Both the position numbers and the translations under genes were made by a program. The notes under the pieces were generated by a model. It saw nothing but the letters and a program-made list of their open reading frames with translations. It did not search any database and had not been told where the DNA came from. 64,000 bases of DNA, taken from Cobetia sp. cqz5-12. GTDB taxonomy: Bacteria > Pseudomonadota > Gammaproteobacteria > Pseudomonadales > Halomonadaceae. Location of the stretch: assembly GCF_016495405.1 (NCBI RefSeq), contig NZ_CP044522.1, positions 62,001 to 126,000 on the forward strand, read 5' to 3'. Positions 1 to 7,161 of this stretch are shown in pieces; position 1 is the first letter of the stretch, and the number at the start of each line of letters is the position of its first letter.

Positions 1-1
1 G

Positions 2-169
2 CTGCTGCTGGGCGTCGCCATCGAATGTCTGCAGCTGGCGATTCCCTATCGCGGCGCTGAAGTGCTGGATGCGCTGGCGGATCTCGCCGGCATCCTCATC
101 GGGCTGGGAGTGTTTCAGTGCGTCAGGCTGATTCTCCGTCTGGTCCGCCTCGGGCCGACCTCTCGCTGA
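2..169 (+). CDS. VanZ-family membrane protein, C-terminal fragment
   Basis: The window opens inside this reading frame, which runs 55 codons to a TGA at 167-169. The visible protein contains ECLQLAIPYRGAEVLDALAD followed by a glycine-rich hydrophobic segment and a short basic tail. The E-x2-Q...P-x-R...D pattern followed by a final transmembrane helix is the recognisable end of VanZ-like proteins, which are small multi-pass membrane proteins. The N-terminal helices lie outside the window. The biological role of stand-alone VanZ proteins in Gram-negatives is not established, and linkage to glycopeptide resistance should not be assumed. The following gene, speE, is about 290 bp away. Confidence 0.6.
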   Translation: MLLGVAIECLQLAIPYRGAEVLDALADLAGILIGLGVFQCVRLILRLVRLGPTSR

Positions 170-456
170 GCCTCTCCCTCGGGCCGCGTGTCATCGCTAC
201 GCGGTCTGTCTGAAATTGTCATGCATCAACACTTTCCACTCCGCCCGTCTTTGGCTATGGTGCAGCGCCTGCGCCATGCTGCCGCTTGCCCGGCATGTCA
301 CGTATCACGACATCACGCCGCGCGACTGTCACGCAGGTCGTGCACTGCCGGCCTGACACTGGCGCAGTGCTGGTTGGCGCAATTCCCGATGGCCATCGTG
401 CCGTCTCTATCCATACCTTGATATCCCGTCTGTGATATCCAATGCGAGGGTCCCCC

Positions 457-1320
457 ATGACCGAACGTCTCGATGGCTCCTGGTTTACCGAAATCTTCGA
501 TCGCCACGGCAGCGCCTTCTCGCTCAAGGTCAGCCACAAGCTGCATGACGAGCAGACTCCTTATCAGCACCTCGAAGTCTATGCCACCGAGACCTACGGC
601 AATCTGATGGTGCTGGACGGCTGCGTGATGCTGACTGACCGTGACAACTTCCTCTATCACGAGATGATGTCGCATCCGGCGCTGTTCGCTCATGCAGACC
701 CCAAGCGTGTCGTCATCATCGGCGGTGGCGATTGCGGCACCCTGCGTGAGGTGCTCAAGCACCCGGGCGTGGAGAAGGTCACCCAGATCGATATCGATCC
801 GGCGGTCACGCGTGCCTCCGAGCAATTCTTCCCGGCGCTGGTCGAGTCCAATGATGACCCGCGCGCCGAGCTGCTGTTCGAAGATGGCGTCAAGTGGGTC
901 GACAACTGCCCGGATGAGAGCATCGACGTGCTGATCGTCGATTCCACCGATCCGGTCGGCCCGGCGGAAGGTCTGTTCAAGACCGACTTCCTCAAGCGCT
1001 GCCACCGTATCCTCAAGCAGGGCGGCCTGATGGTGCAGCAGAGCGAGTCGCCGCTCTATCACACCGATTCCATCATCAAGGACCTGCGCAACGACATGGG
1101 CGAAGCAGGCTTTGATAGCGTCGCGACCCTGCCGTTCCCGCAGCCGGTGTATCCGTCCGGCTGGTGGAGCTGCACCCTGGCGGGCAAGGGCTGTGACGTG
1201 AAGTCCTTCCGCGAGGAAGATGCCGCTGCCGCCACCTTCGCGCGTGACTTCTATACCGTCGAAGGCCATCGCGCCGCCCTGGTGCTGCCGCCCTTCATGC
1301 AGCGCCTGCTGGAGAAGTGA
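457..1320 (+). CDS. speE: Spermidine synthase (polyamine aminopropyltransferase)
   Basis: Cytosolic enzyme that transfers an aminopropyl group from decarboxylated S-adenosylmethionine to putrescine, giving spermidine. The 287-residue protein has the family signature: YQHLEVYAT near residues 36-44, the nucleotide-binding GGGDCG at 89-94, the acidic IDIDP strand near 111-115, and the catalytic-loop DSTDPVGPA at 162-170. Length is normal for the bacterial family. An in-frame ATG occurs at 442, but GAGGG at 446-450 is ideally spaced for the ATG at 457, which I therefore prefer. A 12-bp perfect inverted repeat follows the stop, so the gene is probably monocistronic. Confidence 0.93.
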   Translation: MTERLDGSWFTEIFDRHGSAFSLKVSHKLHDEQTPYQHLEVYATETYGNLMVLDGCVMLTDRDNFLYHEMMSHPALFAHADPKRVVIIGGGDCGTLREVLKHPGVEKVTQIDIDPAVTRASEQFFPALVESNDDPRAELLFEDGVKWVDNCPDESIDVLIVDSTDPVGPAEGLFKTDFLKRCHRILKQGGLMVQQSESPLYHTDSIIKDLRNDMGEAGFDSVATLPFPQPVYPSGWWSCTLAGKGCDVKSFREEDAAAATFARDFYTVEGHRAALVLPPFMQRLLEK

Positions 1321-1351
1321 TCCGCATGCACCTTGCGGTGGCAAGCAATAT

Positions 1352-1379
1352 CCATCAGGCACGAAAACGTGCCTGATGG
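1352..1379 (+). terminator. Perfect inverted repeat after speE
   Basis: Two 12-base arms, CCATCAGGCACG and its exact complement, enclose an AAAA loop 31 bases after the speE stop. There is no T-tract after the second arm, so it may act as an RNA 3'-end stabiliser or a Rho-dependent or weak terminator rather than a classical intrinsic one. Confidence 0.5.
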
Positions 1380-1456
1380 GATGAACAAGCGTTGAGTCAG
1401 TCAGACCGAGACATTGGTCGCAATCTGCCACTCTCGCCACATCGCTGCACCGCCTA

Positions 1457-1491
1457 CGGCCGTTTCGCAATGAAACGGCCGTTTTTATTTT
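1457..1491 (+). terminator. Rho-independent terminator
   Basis: A 10-bp perfect GC-rich stem (CGGCCGTTTC and its complement) with a five-base loop is followed by TTTTTATTTT. It lies 137 bp after speE and insulates the aap promoter from upstream transcription. A short RNA ending here cannot be excluded. Confidence 0.8.
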
Positions 1492-1647
1492 GCACCGATA
1501 TGAGGCGAACTGGTCTTGTCAGGCGCCTAACTGCGCGGCAATCGCGCGGAATGATCCGCCATCCCGCCACGCGGCTTTGGCCTATATCACTGGGTTTTAG
1601 CGCTTTTTTCAGCGTTGAACGCAGCGGATCAAGAGATAGGCGGAAAT

Positions 1648-1663
1648 TGGAACGCGGCTTGCT
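1648..1663 (+). promoter_or_regulatory. Sigma-54 (-24/-12) promoter of aapJQMP
   Basis: TGGAACG-CGGC-TTGCT fits the RpoN consensus TGGCACG-N4-TTGCW at every specified position except one, and both invariant dinucleotides (GG at -24, GC at -12) are at the correct spacing. The predicted start is near 1675, giving a leader of about 75 nt before the aapJ ATG. Aap transport in rhizobia is known to respond to the Ntr system, so control by NtrC under nitrogen limitation is a reasonable inference. The TGCACC half site at 1491-1496 lies about 180 bp upstream. Confidence 0.7.
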
Positions 1664-1673
1664 ATTGTCGGTA

Positions 1674-1696
1674 GGTGCCATGCAATGCATTGCACC
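1674..1696. promoter_or_regulatory. Nested palindrome at the aap transcription start
   Basis: GGTGC (1674-1678) and GCACC (1692-1696) form an inverted pair around a perfect 14-bp palindrome TGCAATGCATTGCA (1681-1694). It coincides with the start predicted from the sigma-54 element. The outer half sites resemble NtrC halves, but the spacing is too wide for a standard NtrC site, so its role is open. Confidence 0.4.
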
Positions 1697-1750
1697 ACTT
1701 CTGACTCGAGGCTGATCGAGCGGACTCCAGACTTTCGCGAGGGAATCACG

Positions 1751-2776
1751 ATGCATAACAACAAGAAGCCACTGCTGATCGCTAGCGCCGCTGTCCTGGC
1801 CGCCTCCATGGCGACAGGTGCCAGCGCCGCGACCCTGGATAGCGTCAAGGAAAAGGGCTTTGTCCAGTGTGGCGTCAGCACCGGCTTGCCGGGCTTCTCG
1901 GCACCGGATGACGCCGGTAACTGGCAGGGCCTCGATGTCGACGTCTGCCGCGGCGTCGCGGCAGCCGTGCTGGGTGATGCCAGCAAGGTGCGCTATGTAC
2001 CGCTGACGGCCAAGGAGCGTTTCACCGCGCTGCAGTCCGGCGAGATTGATGTCCTGTCCCGCAACACCACCTGGACGGCCACCCGCGACACCTCACTGGG
2101 CCTCAACTTCGCTGGCGTGAACTATTACGACGGCCAGGGCTTCATGGTCAGCAAGGACCTGGGCGTCTCCAGTGCCAAGGAGCTGGACGGGGCAGCCGTC
2201 TGTATCCAGTCCGGCACCACCACTGAGCTCAACCTGGCGGACTACTTCCGCCTGAACGACATGTCCTTCGAGCCGGTCGTCTTCGATACCTCCGACCAGA
2301 CCGTCAAGGGCTTTGAAGCCGGTCGTTGTGACGTGTTGACCTCCGACCAATCCCAGCTCTACGCGCTGCGCATCAAGCTCTCCGATCCGGCGTCCGCGAT
2401 GGTGCTGCCGGAAGTCATCTCCAAGGAACCGCTGGGCCCCGTCGTCCGTCAGGGCGATGACCAGTGGTTCAACATCGTCAAATGGACCCTGTTCGCCCAG
2501 ATCAACGCCGAAGAGATGGGACTGACCTCCGACAACATCGAAGAGAAGAAGGCGGACACCAACCCCAACGTCGCGCGTCTGGTCGGTGCCGATGGCAACT
2601 ACGGGGAAGCCATGGGCCTGCCGGCTGACTGGGCCTACCAGGTCATCAAGCAGGTAGGCAACTACGGCCAGATGTTCGAGCGCAACGTCGGTACCGGCTC
2701 CGCACTGGGTATCGAGCGCGGCTTGAACGCACTGTGGACTGATGGCGGCGTCCAGTACGCACCGCCCGTTCGCTGA
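1751..2776 (+). CDS. aapJ: General L-amino-acid ABC transporter, periplasmic binding protein
   Basis: Periplasmic solute-binding protein of the polar amino acid uptake family (AapJ/BztA type), which delivers a broad range of L-amino acids to AapQM. The 341-residue protein begins with a Sec signal peptide (about 26 residues, ending TGASA) and continues with the type II periplasmic binding fold, including the typical SRNTTWTATRD and SGTTTEL segments. A GCGAGGGA ribosome site sits just before the ATG at 1751, so the upstream in-frame ATG at 1685 is rejected. First gene of aapJQMP, separated from aapQ by 229 bp that contain a strong stem-loop. Likely sigma-54 controlled. Confidence 0.92.
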   Translation: MHNNKKPLLIASAAVLAASMATGASAATLDSVKEKGFVQCGVSTGLPGFSAPDDAGNWQGLDVDVCRGVAAAVLGDASKVRYVPLTAKERFTALQSGEIDVLSRNTTWTATRDTSLGLNFAGVNYYDGQGFMVSKDLGVSSAKELDGAAVCIQSGTTTELNLADYFRLNDMSFEPVVFDTSDQTVKGFEAGRCDVLTSDQSQLYALRIKLSDPASAMVLPEVISKEPLGPVVRQGDDQWFNIVKWTLFAQINAEEMGLTSDNIEEKKADTNPNVARLVGADGNYGEAMGLPADWAYQVIKQVGNYGQMFERNVGTGSALGIERGLNALWTDGGVQYAPPVR

Positions 2777-2837
2777 TGTCTCGGCTCGCCTGGAGGTCCA
2801 GTGCGAGCCGGGTGAAACGTGACGCAGGCTGAGCAAG

Positions 2838-2888
2838 GACGCTGGCCAGGGAGAAGTGGCCATGCGGTCATTTTCCCTGGCCAGCGTC
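2838..2888 (+). repeat. Intercistronic stem-loop between aapJ and aapQ
   Basis: A 15-base arm GACGCTGGCCAGGGA (2838-2852) pairs perfectly with 2874-2888 around a 21-base loop. There is no T-tract. Stem-loops directly after a binding-protein gene commonly protect the upstream message and lower expression of the permease genes, matching the need for excess binding protein. That function is inferred from position. Confidence 0.6.
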
Positions 2889-3005
2889 GTGAGGGGCTTG
2901 GTCTGTTCCCCGTGATCCTTTCCTCGAGTGCCGAGAGATAACTGATCTGCCGTTCGATAGGGCGGCAGGCGGAAGTCGCATAGCTTTCCGGCGGAGATTG
3001 CCTGT

Positions 3006-4196
3006 ATGACACAACCTGCTTCTCGCCCGCCGGCCACGGTCAAGCCGCCCTTCTGGCGTGACCCGGCCAAGCGGGCACTGATCTTCCAGCTATTGATGCT
3101 GGCAGGCGTGTTCGGTGTGTTGGCGATCATCGTCAGCAATACCCTGACCAACCTTGAAAGCCGTGGCATCACCACCGGCTTTGCCTTTCTGGACAACACC
3201 GCAGGCTTTGGCATCCTGCAGAGCCTGATCGACTATTCCGAGCAATCCACCTATGGCGATACCTTCATCGTCGGCCTGCTCAATACCTTGTTGGTATCCG
3301 CCTTGGGTGTCATCGCCGCGACCGTGATCGGTTTCATCATGGGGGTCGCGCGTCTGTCCCCCAACTGGCTGATCTCGCGGCTGGCGGCGGTCTATATCGA
3401 AGTCTTCCGCAACATCCCGCTGCTGCTGCAGATCTTCTTCTGGTATTTCGCCGTCCTGAGAACCCTGCCGAGTCCACGAGGTTCGCTGTCGCTGGGCGAG
3501 GCGTTCTTCCTCAACGTGCGCGGTCTGTTCGTGCCGGCCCCCATCACCTCCAGCGGTTTCTCGGTGGTGATTGCCGTGTTCGTGCTGGCCGTCGTCGCCA
3601 GCGGCATCTTCAGCTACTGGAACCGCCAGCGGCAGGCCCGTACCGGTCAGCGCCTGCCGGCGGGCTGGATCTCGCTCGGTCTGATCATCGTGGCGCCGCT
3701 GCTGGCCTACTTCGCGATGGGCATGCCGCTGAGCTGGGAGCTGCCGGAGCTCAAGGGCTTCAACTTCCGAGGCGGCATCACGGTCGTCCCGGAGTTCCTC
3801 GCCCTATGGGTCGCGCTGTCGGTCTATACCGCAGCCTTCATTGCCGAGATCGTGCGTTCCGGCATCGAAGCGGTACCGCACGGCCAGACCGAAGCGTCAC
3901 GGGCGCTGTCGCTGTCCGGTGGCATGACACTGCGTCTGGTGGTGGTGCCGCAGGCGCTGCGCGTCATCATCCCGCCGCTGACCAGCCAGTACCTGAACCT
4001 GATCAAGAACTCGTCGCTGGCCACGGCCATCGGCTATCCCGACCTGGTTTCGGTCTTCGCGGGTACCACGCTCAACCAGACAGGTCAGGCCATCGAGGTG
4101 ATCGCCATGACGATGCTGGTCTATCTGACCATCAGTCTGCTGGTCTCCATGTTCATGAACTGGTTCAACGCCCGCATGGCGTTGGTCGAGCGCTGA
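3006..4196 (+). CDS. aapQ: General L-amino-acid ABC transporter permease AapQ
   Basis: Inner-membrane permease subunit that forms the transport channel with AapM. The 396-residue protein has an N-terminal helix, then a HisM-type permease domain. The cytoplasmic EAA loop that contacts the ATPase is visible as EASRALSLSGGMTLRLVVVP near residues 298-317, followed by the conserved NLIKNSSLATAIGY stretch. The greater length relative to simple HisQ/HisM permeases is usual for AapQ/BztB. A GGAG precedes the ATG at 3006. The gene is co-oriented with aapM, 10 bp away. Confidence 0.92.
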   Translation: MTQPASRPPATVKPPFWRDPAKRALIFQLLMLAGVFGVLAIIVSNTLTNLESRGITTGFAFLDNTAGFGILQSLIDYSEQSTYGDTFIVGLLNTLLVSALGVIAATVIGFIMGVARLSPNWLISRLAAVYIEVFRNIPLLLQIFFWYFAVLRTLPSPRGSLSLGEAFFLNVRGLFVPAPITSSGFSVVIAVFVLAVVASGIFSYWNRQRQARTGQRLPAGWISLGLIIVAPLLAYFAMGMPLSWELPELKGFNFRGGITVVPEFLALWVALSVYTAAFIAEIVRSGIEAVPHGQTEASRALSLSGGMTLRLVVVPQALRVIIPPLTSQYLNLIKNSSLATAIGYPDLVSVFAGTTLNQTGQAIEVIAMTMLVYLTISLLVSMFMNWFNARMALVER

Positions 4197-4206
4197 GGGT
4201 CTGCCC

Positions 4207-5331
4207 ATGTCGATTGAAAAGACCCTGTCACGGGTCACCGAGAAGATGATCGATTCCCGTCCGGCGCCGAGCGACAGCATCGGCGCGGTGGCCTGGCTGC
4301 GAACCAATCTGTTCGCCGGACCGATCAATACGCTGTTCACGCTGTTCGCGCTGTATCTGGTCTACCTGCTGGTGGTGCCCAGCCTGCAGTGGGCGCTGAT
4401 CGATGCCAGCTGGAGTGGCACCTCACGAGAGGACTGCACGGGGGAGGGCGCCTGCTGGGTGTTCATCAGTGCGCGTCTCGATCAGTTCATCTACGGCTTC
4501 TACCCGAGCGAGGAAACCTGGCGGGTCGATATCGTCTTCGCCGTCTTTGCGGCGCTGATCGCCTGGCTGGCGATACCGAAACTGCCGGCCAAGGGCTGGG
4601 TCGCCATCGTCACGCTGGCGGTCTTCCCCTTCATCGCCTACTTCCTGCTGCATGGTGGCAGCTTCGGCCTCGAGATCGTCGGTACCCATGAGTGGGGCGG
4701 TCTGATGCTGACACTGGTACTGGCGGTGGTGGGTATCGTGGCGGCACTGCCGCTGGGGATCCTGCTGGCGCTTGGGCGTCGCTCCGAGATGCCGATCGTG
4801 AAGAGCATCTGCGTGGTGTTCATCGAGTTCTGGCGCGGTGTGCCGCTCATCACGGTGCTGTTCATGGCCTCGGTGATGCTGCCGCTGTTCGTGCCCGGTG
4901 AGGTCAATCTCGACAAGCTGGTGCGCGCGCTGATCGGCATCACCCTGTTCCAGAGTGCCTACATGGCGGAAGTGGTGCGTGGTGGCCTGCAGGCGATCCC
5001 GAAGGGACAGACCGAGGCCGGCATGGCGCTGGGGCTGGGCTACTGGCGCAACATGGGGCTGATCGTGCTGCCCCAGGCGCTCAAGCTGATGATCCCCGGC
5101 ATCGTGAATACCTTCATCGCCCTGTTCAAGGACACCTCGCTGGTACTGATCATCGGGCTCTTCGATCTGCTCGCCATCGTGCAGGCCGGTCTCGCCGACC
5201 CCAAATGGCTGGGCTACTCCATCGAGGGCTATGCCTTCGTGGCGCTGGTCTTCTGGGTCTTCTGCTTCAGCATGTCGCGCTACAGCCAGTATCTCGAGCG
5301 CCTGCTGCATACCGGTCACAAGAAGCGCTGA
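4207..5331 (+). CDS. aapM: General L-amino-acid ABC transporter permease AapM
   Basis: Second permease subunit of the Aap system. The 374-residue protein has several N-terminal membrane helices with a cysteine-containing periplasmic loop (near residues 76-86), then the BPD_transp domain with an EAA-type loop beginning EAGMALGLGYWRNMGLIVLP and the following FKDTSLVLIIGLFDLL segment, where AapM proteins carry KDTSL in place of the KNSSL of AapQ. The start at 4207 lies ten bases after the aapQ stop, with GAGGGT upstream. Neighbour order Q-M-P matches rhizobial and Rhodobacter operons. Confidence 0.92.
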   Translation: MSIEKTLSRVTEKMIDSRPAPSDSIGAVAWLRTNLFAGPINTLFTLFALYLVYLLVVPSLQWALIDASWSGTSREDCTGEGACWVFISARLDQFIYGFYPSEETWRVDIVFAVFAALIAWLAIPKLPAKGWVAIVTLAVFPFIAYFLLHGGSFGLEIVGTHEWGGLMLTLVLAVVGIVAALPLGILLALGRRSEMPIVKSICVVFIEFWRGVPLITVLFMASVMLPLFVPGEVNLDKLVRALIGITLFQSAYMAEVVRGGLQAIPKGQTEAGMALGLGYWRNMGLIVLPQALKLMIPGIVNTFIALFKDTSLVLIIGLFDLLAIVQAGLADPKWLGYSIEGYAFVALVFWVFCFSMSRYSQYLERLLHTGHKKR

Positions 5332-5355
5332 TCACGGCGCCAAGGAATCTTCATC

Positions 5356-6138
5356 ATGACAACGACAACATCCGCCTCGCAGGGCAACACCGGCGCCGAT
5401 GAGCGCCCGATGATCGAGCTCAAGGGCCTCAACAAGTGGTACGGCGACTTCCACGTGCTGCGTGACATCAACCTGAGCGTGCGCAAGGGCGAACGTATCG
5501 TCATCTGTGGCCCGTCTGGTTCCGGCAAGTCAACGATGATCCGCTGCATCAATCATCTCGAGGAGCATCAGGAAGGCGATATCGTGGTCAACGGCATGCC
5601 GCTGACCCAGGACATCAAGCAGATCGAGGCGATCCGTCGCAACGTCGGCATGGTGTTCCAGCACTTCAACCTGTTCCCGCATCTGACGGTGCTCGAGAAC
5701 TGCTGTCTGGCGCCGATCTGGGTGCAGAAGCGGCCGCGCCGCGAGGCGGAAGCGGAAGCCATGAAGTACCTGGAGCGCGTGCGTATCGCCGATCAGGCCC
5801 ACAAGTTCCCCGGTCAGCTGTCCGGCGGCCAGCAGCAGCGTGTGGCGATCGCGCGCTCGCTGTGTCTGAGCCCCGAGGTGATGCTGTTCGATGAGCCGAC
5901 CTCGGCGCTGGACCCGGAGATGATCAAGGAAGTGCTGGATGTCATGGTCGAACTGGCCAATGAAGGCATGACCATGCTGTGCGTGACCCATGAAATGGGC
6001 TTCGCCAAGACCGTCGCCGACCGCGTCATCTTCATGGATCAGGGCCAGATCATCGAAGAGAACGCGCCGGAGCCGTTCTTCAACAACCCGCAATCCGAGC
6101 GGACTCAGCTGTTCCTCAGCCAGATTCTGGGACATTGA
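5356..6138 (+). CDS. aapP: General L-amino-acid ABC transporter ATPase AapP
   Basis: ATP-binding subunit energising amino-acid uptake through AapQM. The 260-residue protein carries Walker [10 protein letters not shown] at residues 52-60, the Q-loop in [11 protein letters not shown] near 99-109, the signature LSGGQQQR at 155-162, Walker B VMLFDEP at 175-181 and the switch histidine in VTHEM. This is a HisP/GlnQ-type ATPase with a short, disordered N-terminal lead of about 18 residues. It is the last gene of aapJQMP and is followed after 38 bp by a strong terminator. Confidence 0.94.
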   Translation: MTTTTSASQGNTGADERPMIELKGLNKWYGDFHVLRDINLSVRKGERIVICGPSGSGKSTMIRCINHLEEHQEGDIVVNGMPLTQDIKQIEAIRRNVGMVFQHFNLFPHLTVLENCCLAPIWVQKRPRREAEAEAMKYLERVRIADQAHKFPGQLSGGQQQRVAIARSLCLSPEVMLFDEPTSALDPEMIKEVLDVMVELANEGMTMLCVTHEMGFAKTVADRVIFMDQGQIIEENAPEPFFNNPQSERTQLFLSQILGH

Positions 6139-6176
6139 GGCCACGAACTGATCGGATGATGTAAGCCGAAAAAGAC

Positions 6177-6212
6177 AACGCCCCGCGTGGTTTCCATCAC
6201 GCGGGGCGTTTT
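6177..6212 (+). terminator. Terminator of the aapJQMP operon
   Basis: A 13-bp perfect GC-rich stem (AACGCCCCGCGTG and its complement) with an eight-base loop ends in TTTTC. It lies 38 bp after aapP and before the convergent 6279-6827 gene, whose transcript could also use it. Confidence 0.85.
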
Positions 6213-6278
6213 CGTGTGAGTCGCAAGGCAGTCAGTGGGTACTCACTCTTGCTGGATCTCTGTGAATAGGGAGATCAA

Positions 6279-6827
6279 TCAGAGGCTGGGCTCGGTGCGG
6301 CGTACTTCGCTGCTGCGGGTGTCTGGCAGCTCTTCATCGCTGCCCAGACTTGGCTCCTGCGGCTTGGCAACGGCCTTGGGCGATGCAGCGGCAGGTGTAT
6401 CGGCAGATGTCGCCGTCGCCGCTGTGGCAGCGGGAGCATCTTCGCCTTCGCGCGGCCAGGTGACGCTGCGCGGCTTGCCGACCCAGCTGTCGTCATTGTC
6501 ATGCACCGCCGGGCGGCGCGAGATGGAGCGCGTCACCAGCGCCGCGGCATCCAGCGCGTGATTGGCCCCGCGGATGCTCAGCAGGTGATGCGGCGCCATC
6601 AGCAACTCGAACAGCAGGCGCGTCATCACGAAGGCCAGCAGGAAACCGCCGACACCCTGCGCCAGTACCGGCCACTGCGCGACCAGCGAATTGTCAGGCC
6701 CGATGGGCGTCAGGTGCTGCAGCGTCCAGCCGCTGGCAGCCGCCAGCAATCCCAGCTGCAGCATCAGGTGAGCGGTGACCAGCACGCGCCGGGGCAGCGG
6801 GCGGCGCATCAGGAGCAGATTGCGCAT
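6279..6827 (-). CDS. Small membrane protein, DUF4282-like
   Basis: A 182-residue protein with two predicted membrane helices in the first 75 residues (around LMLQLGLLAAASGWTL and GVGGFLLAFVMTRLLFELLM), a central basic segment and a low-complexity tail rich in Ala, Pro and Glu. The spacing of the helices and the RLLFEL segment resemble DUF4282 proteins, but I am not certain of the family. The function of that family is unknown. The ATG at 6827 has GGAGA upstream; the longer open frame reaching 7265 lacks a matching ribosome site. It converges on aapP and is divergent from the chemoreceptor gene. Confidence 0.6.
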   Translation of the reverse strand: MRNLLLMRRPLPRRVLVTAHLMLQLGLLAAASGWTLQHLTPIGPDNSLVAQWPVLAQGVGGFLLAFVMTRLLFELLMAPHHLLSIRGANHALDAAALVTRSISRRPAVHDNDDSWVGKPRSVTWPREGEDAPAATAATATSADTPAAASPKAVAKPQEPSLGSDEELPDTRSSEVRRTEPSL

Positions 6828-7161
6828 CGAAACTTCTCCGAGAAAAGACCACAGGATGAGGGGAGCGGTGGCAGAAGGGCAGGCGGCACCCCGCGTTGGG
6901 CGGATGTTAGCACGCACTTCGCCATCGACGTCATGTCCGGGAGTCGCGACGGCCGTGTCGGTACTGGCGGTTCTGAAGGAGCGTCGCGTGCGGCTGGCGG
7001 GGTAAAGGAAAGGCCGGGCATGCCGATACAGAGGGCGGCACGTACCGATGATGACGCCGGTACACCGCATGCCTGCATGCCTTGCCACCGAGGGCAGACC
7101 AACGCGCTCTGCGCTGGTGCCCCCGGTCCCCTTCCCGATGGATTCGAACCAAGGAGTGGCG
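6828..7161. other. Divergent promoter gap before the chemoreceptor
   Basis: This 334-bp interval separates the divergent small membrane protein gene and the chemoreceptor gene. Open frames cross it on both strands but none has a ribosome site or recognisable product. Apart from the AAGGAG ribosome site at 7151-7156 I see no clear sigma-70 or sigma-28 promoter. Confidence 0.4.

Larger units (their letters stand above)
1321..1750. other. Gene-free interval between speE and aapJ
   Basis: This 430-bp gap has no convincing reading frame. It holds, in order, an inverted repeat (1352-1379), a Rho-independent terminator (1457-1491), an NtrC-type half site TGCACC (1491-1496), a sigma-54 promoter (1648-1663) and a nested palindrome around the predicted start site (1674-1696). 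The first part ends speE transcription and the second part controls aapJQMP. The 75 bp between the inverted repeat and the terminator have no feature I can identify. Confidence 0.6.

Noticed and set aside
7134..7158. TTCGAATCC on the minus strand, like a tRNA T-loop
   Set aside because: Flanking bases do not pair as a T stem, and no acceptor, D or anticodon arms are found nearby.
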